Shown piece by piece: positions 45,071 through 57,768 of a stretch of 64,000 nucleotides of DNA. The DNA is from Dendrobium chrysotoxum (taxonomy: Eukaryota > Streptophyta > Magnoliopsida > Asparagales > Orchidaceae). The stretch covers positions 46,026,683 to 46,090,682 of the forward strand of contig CM034297.1 of assembly GCA_019925795.1 (NCBI GenBank). The letters run 5' to 3'. The position numbers and the translations under genes were made by a program. A model generated the notes under the pieces. That model did not search any database and was not told the origin of the DNA. It saw only the letters and a list, made by a program, of their open reading frames with translations. The stretch's first letter is position 1; each line of letters opens with the position of its first letter.

Positions 45071-45381
45071 ATTCAGCTTCAGTTATGTGGAGGAAGTGCT
45101 TTGTTGGCACTCTTCATGTGGAGCATTAAGCATCATATTTTTATAATTAGTTAGATGCCCAATTTGTTTTCATAGAGCCCTAATCAAAGTATTTTTTATT
45201 ATCCAATATTTAACTTTTTCTTGATACCAATTTAATGATGAAGAGAAATTCTGCTTGGATTTGCTGACCAAAATTTTTATTTGAATGGGCTTTAGAGCCC
45301 TTGGGTATGCTGTAAGATTAGTGCAATATATAGGTAATTAGTATTATAGAAATATCAAAGTAGATCTAAGGGCTTTGAGCC

Positions 45382-47246
45382 TAATGGACTGGCAACTGAT
45401 CTGGTGGGCCCCACTAGGGTGGGCGGCGGGCAAGAAGAGAGAGGGGGAATTGTTTAGGAAAGTTCTAATTATAATTGAGAGGGAAGTAATTAGGGAAAAA
45501 AATCTAATTTGAATTCAAATCTGAGAGGGCATTATTTAGGGAAAACCCAGAGAAGTTAATATTCATTATGTAAGGGAGAATCAATGAGAATTTTTTTAGC
45601 AAAGTTTTAATTACAATTGAGAAGAAATTAATTAGGGAAAGAAATCTAATTTGAATTCAAATTTGAGAGGAAACTATTTAGAGAAAGAGGGCTGATTTTA
45701 GAGGAAATTAGGGGAGCCTATTTAAGGTTAATTATGGGGTGGTTTCAAATTATGCTTGATTTTGCTGGAATTAGTTTTACTTAGGTTGATTGTGCTCTAG
45801 TCGATGGCTAGAGATTTGGGAGGGCCGGATCTTCCTCTCTAATTGAAGATCCAACTGTATCTTGTGTTTTTCTTCTTAATTCTTTCAATAAAAAAAAAGA
45901 AGTTCTTGTGTGTTCTTATTCCTAAATTTCTTGTGTCATTCTCTGATTTTTCTGAAATTGCATCCACTTTCTATCAAATTGGTATAAGAGCCTAGATCCA
46001 TGTACCTATGGCAGGAAGAAAGATAAAAATGTTGGAAAGGGAGATCAGACATTTGAAATTTAAAATTTTAGATTTTCAAACTCAAATTTCAGCCGTCCAC
46101 GATAAGATCGATGGGAAATTTGCCATCATAGTGGAGATGATGCAGAAGCTGCTTGAGGTTCAAACCAAACAGATAATTTCGGAGGCGAGAGTTCATTGAT
46201 CGAACAATGAAATCGGGGAAACCCTAATATAGGGACAATAAAGAGGAATTGGGAGATGAAAATTTTGGGGGAAGAAGAGGAAATGCCACCTTTGGAACCA
46301 CTTCTAAGGAGGGGAAAGGGTGAAGGAGTGGGATTTTTGATGGAGCTTCAGAGTTTGGAAGGAGAATAAGATGGAGAGAAGATAAAAGCACCATACATGA
46401 TTCAACCACTCTCACAGTAGTATCAAGAGGTGTTGCCTCCTCCGCGGGAACACGAGCATGCTATCATTTTGAAGGAAGGAGTCTCACATATCAGTGTTCG
46501 TCTGTATCGTTCTCCCCAACTCTAGAATGATGAGATCGAGAGATTTATCAGGGAGTTGCTGGAGGCAGAGATTATTTGACCCAGTGACAGTCCATTTTTC
46601 AGTTCAATGCTATCAGTCCAATGCTTTAGCAGCAGTTTCCTTCGTTCTATCTTGAGGATAAGGTGACACTGTGGGAGGGGAGTATTGATGGACCGGCCGA
46701 TTTAACTGCAAGGGAATTAGGAACTTTCTTAATCAAAAGGGAGCTGTTTAGGAAGGTTCTTAATCAAAGGGGGAATTATTTAGGAAAGTTTTAATTACAA
46801 TTGGGAGAGAAATATTTAGGACAAGAGATCTAATTTGAATTCAAAATCTAAGAGGAAATTATTTAAGAAAAGGGAGGAGAAATCAAGAAGAAATTGTTTA
46901 GGAAAGTTTTAATTACAATTGGGAGAGAATTATTTAGGGTAAAAGATCTAATTTGAACTCAAAATCTAAGAGAGAATTATTTAGGGAAAGGAAGCTAATT
47001 TGGGATGGAATTAGGGGAGCCTATTTAAGGCTAACTATGTTGTTATTTTGGGGGCATTGATTTGTGTTTGTTGTAGTCTTTTTTGAGAGGGCTCTAGCCG
47101 GTAGCTAGGGATTTGGGAGAGCCGGATCTTTCTCTCCAATTGAAGATCCAATTGTATCTTTCTTTTTCTTTCATATATCTTTCAATAAAAGGCTCTTGTG
47201 TGTTCTTCTTCCTAGTTTTCTCAATTTTTTCTTCCACTTCCTATTA
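45382..47246 (+). mobile_element. Element E: deletion derivative of a Ty3/gypsy retrotransposon
   Basis: 1865 bp with GAGCC duplications at 45377-45381 and 47247-47251. LTRs 45382-45976 and 46686-47246; PBS-like TGGTATAAGAG at 45980-45990; purine tract GGGAGGGGAGTA at 46672-46683. The internal 0.7 kb fuses a gag start (46008-46199, MAGRKIKMLEREIRHLKFKI and AVHDKIDGKF) to an RT fragment (about 46425-46600: LPPPREHEHAIILKEG, LYRSPQ, SPFFSSMLSV). LTR U3 has three or four imperfect units with GAATTATTTAGG and GATCTAATTTGAATTC. Non-autonomous. Confidence 0.85.
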
Positions 47247-47251
47247 GAGCC

Positions 47252-49829
47252 CCATCTTAATAATTTTTTTATCAAGATATCCTGACACAAATTCTCGTCT
47301 TTAATGATATTTAAGATTGTTCAGGCTCACACTGTTTGATGTGCTTTCGTAAGAAATGCAATTCTTGTGTCTATTTCAATTCTATGATATGAATTATTTG
47401 AAAAAAATGTAGTTTCCTATGAATTTATTTTAAAAGGGTGCATTGATAATTGAGATGAGCGCAAGCAAGATAGAGATTAGTGGATGTATTACTATATTTC
47501 TACATTGCCAAATTAACTTGGAATTGAATATAAATTTTTTAAGGCTATTTTGTTTATAAGAAAGTTGTTCTTATCTTTTGCCTCAATACTATTAACTATT
47601 AAGTTAATTGTCAATATGTAAATGCAAGGTAATTATCTTCTAAAGGGTAAGTTGTTGTGTTAATGAAACTGGTTGTATGCCGACGTTGTTGGTGCATGAG
47701 GTAATTCTCATAGTCATCTTCATTGTTATTTATGAGAGGGTGAATGTTGGTTTACATGTGCCGAAGTGGGAAAGGGAGTAAATTGAGCTTTTTATTACGC
47801 AAATTTAAAACTATTTTTACCATAGTAATATCATGAAGCTTAAAGGGAAAATAAGTATCAACAAAAGCAATAAATAAGAAGTGCAGCCTCATACGAACAT
47901 GTAACCATTTTTATGTTATTTCTGCCGTAGCCTAGGTCCACATTTAGGTGTTCTCCACATGTAGAATTTTATGCGCAACCTGCACTAAAATAAAATCGTT
48001 ACTCCTCACCAGGCAGAGAAGCTTTTACACCAATCTTCTCCCCAACCATCTTTCCTTTCATTCGGATAACCTCTTATGAGTATTTTCCTCCAAAATTCTC
48101 TATGGAAATACTAGAGCAATCGAATAGAAATCAATCAATACAAAAGAAAAATGAGTTCTTACATGAAGATTTTCAAGAACATGAAGAAATCAAGCACATC
48201 AAACATTAAACCTTAAATATCAACATCATGACAAACAAGCTTTCATTCTCTCTCAAATGGATCTACAAAAAACTCTCATTGAATTACAATAGGGCTTGGT
48301 GGATGAATTTCTTATGAGTGGCTAAGGTTTGAGTGAAAAGTGATTTAGTGTTTAATATTACTATTTATATTTTTCACCAGGGACCTTATAAAGTTAATTG
48401 AATGAATTAGAACCATTAATTCCACATTTTCATGAACCACTAATGCTAAAAATGGAGTGAAATCTGGCATTCATTGGGTTTAAAAATGCTAGAATCACCA
48501 TTAAAACCTTTAAGAAGTCGACTTTTGTAGAGACTTGCTAAACTTTGCAGTGGCTCGCCAAGCACAGTTTATGGAGGCCCACAAATATTTGCAAAGAGAC
48601 TCTATAATTATTTTTTCTGGTTCCCCGAGTTCTATATCATTACAGCAATTCTCAAACCTTCACAGATGACCCCAAAGACTTTACAGCAACCTGTTAACCT
48701 TTTATGGAACTCCGTTAACTCTGCATTATATGTTATTTCTCAATTATTTTTCTTGAATAGATTTAGGGTCTTTTTCATCAAATTATCTATTTACTTTATT
48801 TCAGATAAAATCTCAAAAAATATTTAAAACATAATTTGGATTGAGAATTAAATTATTTAATAGTGTTACTAAGTGAAAACCTAACATAGTTCTAAAGAAT
48901 ATTTTTAACCGTTCTAGCTTGCTTCCCTTGCATGTCTTCAACGTTTTTATTTTGATTTGCTCTCACACAAATTTTTTTCTAGTCTATTTGAACTTGTCTT
49001 CCTATACTTGAAATATCCTGATGGTATACCTATTTCCTGCATTCACTAGATTGAAACCATCAGTTCTGCTTTCTTAGTGATATGTATGATCATCAAATTC
49101 TAATCATAAACTTAGGGCTGATGGGGTCAACAGTGCACACACTGAAGTGCAGGAATTATAATGCTTATGCTTGAATCACCTTACAAATACATTAAGATCA
49201 AAATCATTAAAAGCAATTTACTTTTGTAGTTAGTCAAATGTTACATGAAAGATTAGGGCCCATGAGGAAAAATTCTAAACCATGATAAGTCAGTAAGTAT
49301 TAGTTGAATGTAACAGTTCACATTTAATAATGGTAAAATATAACTGAAGTGGAGAAGCCAATTACTGAGATAGAGGGTTGTGAGGATAATATATGAGCGT
49401 TTTAGAAAACAGTAATTAGTGGGTGGCACAGTAAAAAAAACTGAGTGAGAACGATAAAACAATAGGAAAATTGTTTGGGCATCTTTTGAGTATTATCGAT
49501 TTGATCCAACTATTGTATACTTACCCAATTCTAAATGAGGGGTGATATAATTGATCAATTTGGACCAGAGACTGGTAATGTCTGTCTTGAACAGCAACCT
49601 ACACTAGTAGCTTGGATGAAGTAGCTGAATCAGTAGTAGTCCTGTCTAAGTTTGATATGTATTTTTGCATCTCTAAAATATAAAGTTTTTGCATCCATAT
49701 CTTTCTTTAAGGTTTCCTTAATATATTATTGCATGAATCTAATTATAAAGGAGAATAAGATAGGAAATCGATGCTTTTTCTTTTTCAGAATCTCATTGAT
49801 TTTGTTCTGTTTTGCATTTTGTTGAATAG
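47252..49829. other. No gene seen; old LTR-like stretch on the minus strand
   Basis: About 47760-49060 reads on the minus strand like a diverged LTR of the window's copia family: at 47930-48060 the order of a CCTAGGTCCAC block, GCACTAAAATAAAATCG and CAGGCAGAGAAGC parallels the R/U5 region of C and D, and TTTGAACTTGTCTTC near 48985 resembles the LTR start region. No palindrome array. The remainder is AT-rich and may be intron of the mTERF gene. Confidence 0.35.
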
Positions 49830-49831
49830 GG

Positions 49832-49979
49832 ATGCTGGTAAATTCATTGCCATTTCCTTCTACTTGTCAAACTGCCTTATGGTGCTCCTTCCCATCTGTA
49901 AGTCACTTCTATAGAAGTTATTTCCATCAGTTAAAAGTATGTACTATCCGGAAATGGCAATGTTCCTTTACTACAAAAG

Positions 49980-50032
<53 letters not shown>

Positions 50033-50880
50033 CTTGTCGAATGGTACTTGAGCACATTGCTAGGAAAGGTGATTTCTTATTTCATACTTGAGATTTTACC
50101 TCTTCTTTCCTTCGTGTAATGGCTTGTTCAAACATTAAGTTCAGGTTCTCTTCATATTTCAACCAAAATTTGGTGATCGAATCAATTATAACATTTAGCA
50201 TTTATAGTCTTCTGTCCTGGTGAATTACATGTGGAAGTAATAAAGTTGAGTTGCTTCTTTAATTTGAATTTTTGCACTTTGCCTTTCAGACTATTGTTTC
50301 ATCTTCAACAAATTTGATTCTAGTTCAATGGAATCCATCATACAAAATTACGTCGCAGATCAAATTGCCCTCAAAGGAAAGATTTCTTTGCTCTGAGTTA
50401 TCAGTTAGAACATACAAACTACTAGCAACTAATCAAGCACAGACCACCATACAAGAAGATAAGGATAGTAATCTGTGGGAAGAAAGTATACAATCACTCT
50501 ATGCGTTCAATTTCACCACAGAAGAAGCCGATCGGATACTCAAGAAAGCTTTTGGCTGGATTCATTCACCTTATTGGGGCGAAGAACGAAGAAAAGAAAC
50601 TCCTAAATTAGAGTCAATAAAAGAGATGTTGGATTACTTAAAGAGTTTAAGCCTTTCTGATGATGATCTCCACAAGATACTGAAGAAGTTTCCTGAGGTA
50701 CTGGGGTGTTGTCTTAATGAAGAGTTGAAGGCCAATGTTCAGACATTAGAAAGGGAATGGGGAATCAAAGGAAAAACACTTAGAAATCTTCTTCTTCGCA
50801 ATCCTAAGGTGTTAGGATATAATGTGGACTGCAAAGGTGATTGCATGGCTAAATGTACTAGATGTTGGGTTCGGTTTTAG
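49832..50880 (+). CDS. mTERF-family organellar protein, two coding exons
   Basis: Exons 49832-49936 and 50290-50880, intron 49937-50289 (AAA/GTATGT donor, TTTGCCTTTCAG acceptor, phase 0), giving 231 residues. The Ser-, Phe- and Arg-containing N-terminus looks like an organelle transit peptide. The body has mTERF-type helical repeats: LDYLKSLSLSDDDLHKILKK, PEVLG and LRNLLLRNPKVLGYNVD. The C-terminus is a Cys cluster C-x3-C-x3-C-x2-CW. mTERF proteins bind nucleic acid and act in chloroplast or mitochondrial transcription, RNA processing or translation; organelle and target are unknown. Short for the family. The intron holds an (ATT)n run. This is the only intact host-like gene in the window. 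Confidence 0.82.
49981..50030. repeat. (TTA)n microsatellite in the mTERF intron
   Basis: About 17 perfect trinucleotide units. Read in frame it would give a Tyr run, but the splice model removes it. Confidence 0.9.
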
Positions 50881-51490
50881 TAAATTTATCAGCAGATTGT
50901 GTAGAGGATATTAGTTCATACATCAAAAGGTCTCAGATTTGTTGGTCAGTAAAGCAAATTTAATTCATAATGTAAGTTCATATTATAGAAAGGTTCTATA
51001 TTATCGTTTCATTTGTATGAGTCTAACTTACAGGAGTGGAAATTCATGTTAGTTTTGAGTAAATATGATGCAAATCTGGAAGTCCATATTCATCAGAAAT
51101 ACAACTAGTGCTAATATTAATTTATTTTTCGCTATTGCTTTTATTTTTCTATTTTATTTTGATAATTCATATAATAGATGGTTCTCTTGAGGAGTTGTCT
51201 TCTCTAAAATCTGTGTTGGTTTATATGATTTTCATGTTGGTTTGAGTTTTCAATGGCCGGTTTAACCACTGTTTCCTTAGTTACATGGTTACTGCTTCTG
51301 TCTGTGTTATTTTTTTTATTTTATTTTGATAATTCATATCAAAGATGGTTCTCTTGAGAGAGTTAGTATTCTCTAAAATATGTGTTGGTTAAGTATGATG
51401 TTCATGTTGGTTTGAATTTTCAATGCCTGGCTTAACCATAGTTTCTTTAGTTACATGGTTACTGCTGTTCTCTGTGTTTATTACAATTTT
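50881..51490 (+). repeat. mTERF 3' flank with a roughly 170-bp tandem duplication
   Basis: Two diverged copies, about 51155-51310 and 51325-51485, share GATGGTTCTCTTGAG, TTCTCTAAAAT, TGTGTTGGTT, TTCATGTTGGTTTGA and TTAGTTACATGGTTACTGCT. The rest is probable 3' UTR and spacer with no further gene. Confidence 0.7.
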
Positions 51491-51529
51491 ACTGCTGATT
51501 TTGATAACTATGGAGATTTTTGTAATATG

Positions 51530-52666
51530 CCTGCTGATACTGTAGCTTGGGACTGTTGATTAGCTGCCTTGTCGCAACAGATGGAATCTTGCTTTTGACT
51601 AATTGGTATTCCCTGCTGGCTTGCTGTGGTTGGTAAACTTAGGATTGCTGATAACCCAATTAAGCATAATATTAATGTACAGGCGGTATGCAGTTTATGT
51701 AATGATCATGACTGCTCTCAACTCTTTTTTTTTTTAATGTGATTACATCCTCAACATCATTTCCACTCTTTTGCATTGGGCTGCTTTCATTTTGCTTCGA
51801 CCTAACCTGTTGCAAATGTTGTCATATCTCTGATATGCCTCACATCTTTCCTGCTGCTAAGAATTGAAATTATGTATCAACTTGCTGCTCCATATATTAT
51901 ATTTGGCGTAAACGCAATGGCCGGAGATTTGAGGATTCTATTGACAGCGCATCTACTCTGTTTAAAATAAAAAAAAAAAGAATCTTCTCTGAAGCATCCA
52001 ATTGGAAGAGTTTCTATTGGATTGGACGCCTAATCTCTTGAAATGTTTTTGTTGGGATTCTGTTATTTTATGCTGGTCTTCTTTCTCCTGCTTATTTTGT
52101 TTGTGGCCAAATGTTTCTGCTGCTTGGCTCAATTCCTTGGACTTGGATGTTCCTGTCAGACAAAGTTCTCTTGTTCCTTTCAGAGAAGTTTGCTTTTTTC
52201 TGGTGTTTCTCTGATGGTGGTTTCTTTCATCTATGTGGAGCTGTTGTTTGTTTGGATGTTGTTCTCTTTGGGAGGTGTTCAGATGAGGGATATACTCAGT
52301 TGTTTCATGTGTGGCCATGGGTCCACTTAACTTTAGAAATCTTTATGCTGCCTTCGACACTTTGGGGGTCTGTTTTTTGTAGGGCGATGATGTACATCAT
52401 TGCAACCATATGGCCTTTCATTCTCTTGGAAGGTCTTCGGGCAATCAGGTGATGCTTTTCAATTATTATTGATCATTCTGAATCCTGTTTTTGATGTTTT
52501 TACCTTTATTCTTCATTTTCTTTTTGAGTCTTGAACGTTTTTGTTTGCAGCTGAATTTTTCTTTGGATCACTAGATGTAGAGTCGCAATTTTTATTGTAT
52601 TTTTCATGTAATTTTTTTTTCTTAATTAATGATTTTGGGCTCTTCCCTAATTTTCAAAAAAAAAAT
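51530..52666 (+). mobile_element. LINE (L1-type) 3' fragment
   Basis: 5'-truncated. The C-terminal part of L1 ORF2 is legible: about 51615-51720 gives WLAVVGKLRIADNPIKH and VCSLCNDHDC (zinc-binding region after RT), and about 51885-51975 gives IYYIWRKRNGRRFEDSID. A T-run at 51725 and shifts break the frame. It ends in an A-run at 52657-52665. No target duplication was found with confidence. Confidence 0.7.
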
Positions 52667-53186
52667 TGCAATATATAGCAAAACCAATCAATTATTTAGG
52701 CAACCCAATCAACCCATATATCTTCTCAAAGTCTCCAAAATTTATAATAGCTAGAAAGAAGCAACTCATAAATACATCACCACAATGCACTGCAGGCAAC
52801 CCCGAGCAAACTCAAAACCTGCAAGAATCTACTGAACTGGTAACATCCAATGGCTAATCATCATTCCTCTTTATTTTTGGGTGAAGGGCCAGACAGTGGA
52901 AATTCTCCTTTCTATGCAACTTTACGTTCATTTCTCATATGTTATAAATAAAGAGCAACAACAATGAAAATATATAATCTTTAATCCATGTAATACTCTT
53001 GGTTAGAGTTCCTTTCCAATATTTTGTAAGAGAAACATCAAATAAGAATTTTTGCCCACCATATAGATCTTTTTTAATCATCTGCATAGCAAAGGGAAAC
53101 CCAAAAAATACGTGTGTATGAATTTTTTTTATTATGACAAAATAAGCATAATCTCTTAATAATAATGTCGTAATGAATGTGATTGT
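52667..53186. other. No gene seen
   Basis: AT-rich spacer between the LINE tail and element F. A short frame at 52666-52857 has no recognisable features. Confidence 0.4.
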
Positions 53187-53710
53187 TGTTGCAACTCTGG
53201 GCCCAAGTATGATGATTTTGATGATAACAAATATTATTATCTTATTATCACTGTTATTCTTGCATATCTATTTTGTTGTCCTACTCATTAGTATTTCATG
53301 TCCACAAGTCCACTGGCAACATCAAATCAGCTTAAGATTAGATAGACTAGGGTTGAGTATGTATGTAATTTCAATTTCAAGTACTTTTTCTTTTCTTGAG
53401 TCAAATCATATATCTAATGGACATTAAGCTGAGTAACTTTGCACACACACACTCAAGGGAGTGAGTTGGTGAATTAGTGTAATTCCTGAATTTTGAACTC
53501 ATCATACAGTACGATTTATATCGTCCTAGATGATCAATTAAAATAGAAAATCCTAATTAGGGCACCCCTGTTAATTTAAAGTGACTAAACTAATCGTACT
53601 GTATGATCCATATCGTACAAGACGATCAGTTAAGATTATGAAAAACAGCCGCCAATCACAATTTAGGTATGTTCTAATCATGCAGGACGATTTATGACAA
53701 TCATGCCTAA
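53187..53710 (+). repeat. 5' LTR of element F, left part
   Basis: LTR start, conserved CAGCCGCCAATCACAATTTAGG block and the first palindromes (about 53500-53695), mixed GTAC and GTCC types. Confidence 0.85.
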
Positions 53711-54035
53711 TGTTGACCACTGGATCTCCAAACAAAAAATACACCTCGTACCTGAATCCCGCGAATCCCGCCGAGACCCCGCTGAGCCGGCGCCGAAACG
53801 ATCAGATCCCGAAAATCCTTCGCGGAAGCCTCGATCGCGTCCCCGTTCGAGTCGTTAAATACGACACCCCCACTCATTCGAACATCCCACGACACAACTC
53901 CTTCCTGCAGCTCTCGCACTCAACTCCGCGCAAGCCTCCCACTTCTCCGACTTCCTCTTCCTAGTTCCGATCCACTCCCTGTCCCGATTCCGCCTCCCAG
54001 CTCTGTCCAACGCCCTTGCCCTAGCTCTCGTCGGT

Positions 54036-54037
<2 letters not shown>

Positions 54038-54091
<54 letters not shown>
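54038..54091. repeat. (GA)n microsatellite in G
   Basis: About 27 GA units. Frames translated across it are artefacts. Confidence 0.9.
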
Positions 54092-54095
<4 letters not shown>

Positions 54096-54379
54096 AGAGA
54101 GAAGGAGAGGAAGAGAGCACCTTACCTTGCCGACTCCACACCCGACCGAGACCCACGACCGCTTCTACAAGCTCCCCCTACCTGGCCGACACCTCCTCTG
54201 CCCTAGCCCGACGCCTTCGACGACGTTCCCTTCCTGTAGGATCGGGAGTTACAACGTTTTGATCGCAAGCAACGACTGGAGCTCCCTAGCCGTGAGGGTA
54301 ATTATCCCCCTCTCGCGTACTTCTTCGACCAAATCCTGTAAATCCATCAAACCTAAGAGGAGAGGGAGAATTCTCTGTA

Positions 54380-54620
54380 ATTATGTTTATTATTAATTAT
54401 ACTTAGTTATTATTTAATTATAATTATAACTAATTAATTAATTATAATTAATTATTAATTAGTAATTAATTATTAATTATAGTTATTTGATTAATTATAA
54501 TTAATCCCGATTAATTATAGTTAATCATTAACTCTTTAATTATAATTAATTAAATAACTAATTATTAATTATTAATAATTATTTAATTATTATTATAATT
54601 AAATAATAATTATAATTTGA
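54380..54620. repeat. TTAAT-rich low-complexity block in G
   Basis: Almost only A and T, built from TTAATTA and TAATTAT units; sharply bounded by much more GC-rich DNA. Confidence 0.85.
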
Positions 54621-57600
54621 AAGAGGAGTGCAAGTGTAAAGCTCTTCTCACTTGCCTCGATCCACGTGCCAACCTCGACGCTTGCAAAGGTATCATTTTC
54701 TAACTCAGATTCTCGCTCTTAAAGTTCGCGGCGGACCGGAAAACCGCCTATACACGCTTTCATAAGCGTTGTGGGATGGGACCCCGGTGCGGCGCCTACA
54801 ACGAGGCGGATAATCACCTCAAAATCCTATACAAGACTTGAACTGGTAATAAGAGACTAGAACACGAACTTGGACTGAACAAGACTACAGTGGATACAAG
54901 CTTAACCTAAAAATTTAAACTCAAGCAAGGATTTGAGTTGGACCACAGGAGACTTGGACTCGGTTTGAACAGGAAATGAACAAGATTTGAACTGCAAGGA
55001 CTTGGACTCGAATCCAGATGGGAAATGAACATGAACCTAACTTTGTGATAACATAAAACTCCAATTTGACCACAAAACTAAGGTGAACAATCAAAAGCTC
55101 TACCTGAACAAGAACATAATGTCTCCAATGGAAAATTGGGAGATTATCATTCCAATTAAGATGCAAATGAACGTTTGTGTTATGCAAATATTAATTGACA
55201 ACCATGATACTCAATCAAGACCAAGGAGAGATTTCATGACAACAAGAAATATGCAATAAACACTACATCCTACGGTCAATGTCAAAATACAAGCGAATGT
55301 GTTTGAACTCTCAAGCAACATAAGAAGGAGAAAAGTTGTTACAGATGCTCGCGAACGATGACAGCAGAGGCACAAGGATGCCTCGATAAATGTTACAACT
55401 CACATGCAAGATGACTTACATGAAAGTGATGACGAAACTCAAGCAATTGGGTGATTCAAAATAATGGCAATTCGATCATGCCAACAACCCCACTAATGCA
55501 TTCAAAGAGACAGGTGAAAATGCATTCAAATAGCAAGAGATCATTTTGATGTGCAAGGATTAATTAACAGTCATGGGTGCTCAATCAAGATCAGATGGAG
55601 AATCCATGTAGAGGAGCGTGACACAAATCACTAAGCAGTGGATCGAAGCCTCAAGTGATAGATGCGCAACTTCAATCAAGATGTAAGGAACATGTGTAAA
55701 ACTCATGAATAAGAAGATTTGCAGTGCGACAATATGTTCGTTGCTATCACAAAGAACCTTCAATCAACACATGAGTAACATGATGCCCGTAGTGTCTGCA
55801 TCAGTGGATCCATGAGTTCATGAAAAAGAGCTTAATAGTGTTAATGGAACAGGCTCCTAGTGAGTAAGGCCACTCTTGGAGATGATGAAGAGTTTATAAA
55901 TACAATATGCTCACAAATAACAAGATCTCTTGTCAACATATTCAGTATAATATGCAATGAATATCAAGACACTCCTACGGGTCTTTGTAAAAGATCTGCA
56001 ATACACACAATCCCCTACGAAAATAGATGAACGCACCACATATCATCTATGGGTAGATGCAGAAAGACTTCAGTAAATGTAGTATCCTGAAGTCAATTCC
56101 AATCTATGAATGAAAATATCTACCTGCCTACCAACAATAGTTGTGGAAATCGTACGACTCCACAGCACCGGATCCGCAACTTTCATGCAAGCGGACAGAA
56201 GGCGTTTACAAATATTTCAAATATATCCCCGCACATGCACCGTAACTTGTATACACGTAGGTACACATAAGGGGATATACCATGAACCCGCATGGGCCCC
56301 GGCGAGCGTGTTATTGGTACACACGTGACGTCTAGGGATGCTGCGCGGGTCAATAAGTGAATTCCAGTTCGAGCCCGATCCTTCTATACGGGTGGATAGG
56401 AGTCGATACGGCTCGAACTATTAAATAAATATGCGGTCGCGAGATCGACCGGGATATTTATTTTATAGTTCATATTAGGCCTTCAAGGCCTATAATCAAG
56501 AGAATTCACCAATAAAGGCTCAAAGCCTACAAAACCCGATCATCTATCGACCAGTAGATAGAGTCGACAGGGTCCAATCAATAAAATATAAATGAGCTCA
56601 TGCACCCCGATGATGGCCGTGTTGAATGCAAATCTCAACCGGAGGGGTCCATTCACAAACACTTTCAAATGTCTCTCAAACCCCCACAAAATCCAAAACT
56701 CCACAAAAAATTCCCAAATACCCAAAACTCCAAAACTCCACAAAAATAACCAAAATCCAATCTTCTGAAAAATCCCAAGATCCAAAAATCTTTCCAACTC
56801 CAGATATTTAAAAATTGAAACTAAACTATCAAACCGCTTAAAAGCAAAATCCATCCATCCTCCGCAACAGTTTGCCGAGGTGGACAAATCAAAATATACT
56901 TCAGCTCACATAGAGCTAGTGCCTAGTCGAAAATATCACTAGGATCCATTCTCAAACAATCTCCTGCCAGCAAGGACGTGGTACGAGTCCTCTAACCGAC
57001 AGTTTCGCCGTCAAATGGCACTGCAGGATAAACAGTTATGACTCGGGGCCCTCTGAACCAGGTGGTTGCCGCCAAATGGCACCATTATATTATGGTTATG
57101 GCCATAGCCCGTATGCTCCCCAATGGCATCAAATCCTTGAGATATGAATCAATAGGATATGATCGATAGGGCACAAAGCCCTCTGTTAGCTAAGGTGGAT
57201 TCAAATTTGTCCCCTTAGACAAACACTCCCCCCAGGTCTATAAGGTACCCTTGGACGAAGCAACCCATGGCTGCCGACAATGATCCTTCTGTCAGGTTGG
57301 GTCGACTACCTCCTCTGATTAAGTAGACCAGGGATCACGATGGCCCGGGACGACGGAACCATGGGATCTTGATCGGGTCTATCATTCATTCCCCCACCAT
57401 CCGTTTTAAGTGCAAGATGGTGAAATTTTCAATTTTAAATATCAATTTCCAAAACCCTACATCAATGCTGCTACTATATGCCAGATAACGTGTATTCTAC
57501 GTATCTGATTGACGACTAGCCTTAATCGAAAGTTCTCTCTCGTTAGTGGGAGGGGTAATTAACTATAGGGGCTTGCGCCTATAGGAAACCAGAACTCAGA

Positions 57601-57768
57601 TCATAAAGTCCTCGCAAAATGAGGGCGAAATCTCTGGGTAGTGTCTTATCTACAAACTCATCTGCCTTCCAAAATTTACCCCGGAACTTAGTTCGTTAAA
57701 ACTCCTCCCCTTAAAACAAACAAAAGTCGGGCGGAGGCCGGGGCCAAATTTTTGGAGCCCACACCTAA

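Larger units (their letters stand above)
53711..57763. mobile_element. 4.05-kb insertion G in the F LTR (solo LTR or non-autonomous LTR element)
   Basis: Begins TGTTGACCACTGG, ends GGAGCCCACA, with exact CCTAA duplications at 53706-53710 and 57764-57768. TG/CA ends and a 5-bp duplication fit an LTR-type insertion. GC-rich first 0.7 kb, (GA)n run 54038-54091, extreme AT-rich block about 54380-54620, then about 3 kb without a long frame. No internal LTR pair, PBS or pol motif found, so a very long solo LTR or a LARD-like element are the options; orientation unknown. Confidence 0.7.

Noticed and set aside
51962..52452. Overlapping Cys/Phe-rich frames on both strands
   Set aside because: They fall in the decayed 3' end of the LINE; none shows a conserved domain.
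53707..54396. Ser-Leu repeat and basic frames in the GC-rich start of G
   Set aside because: They run through the GA microsatellite and lie in insertion G, with no domain and no supporting splice model.
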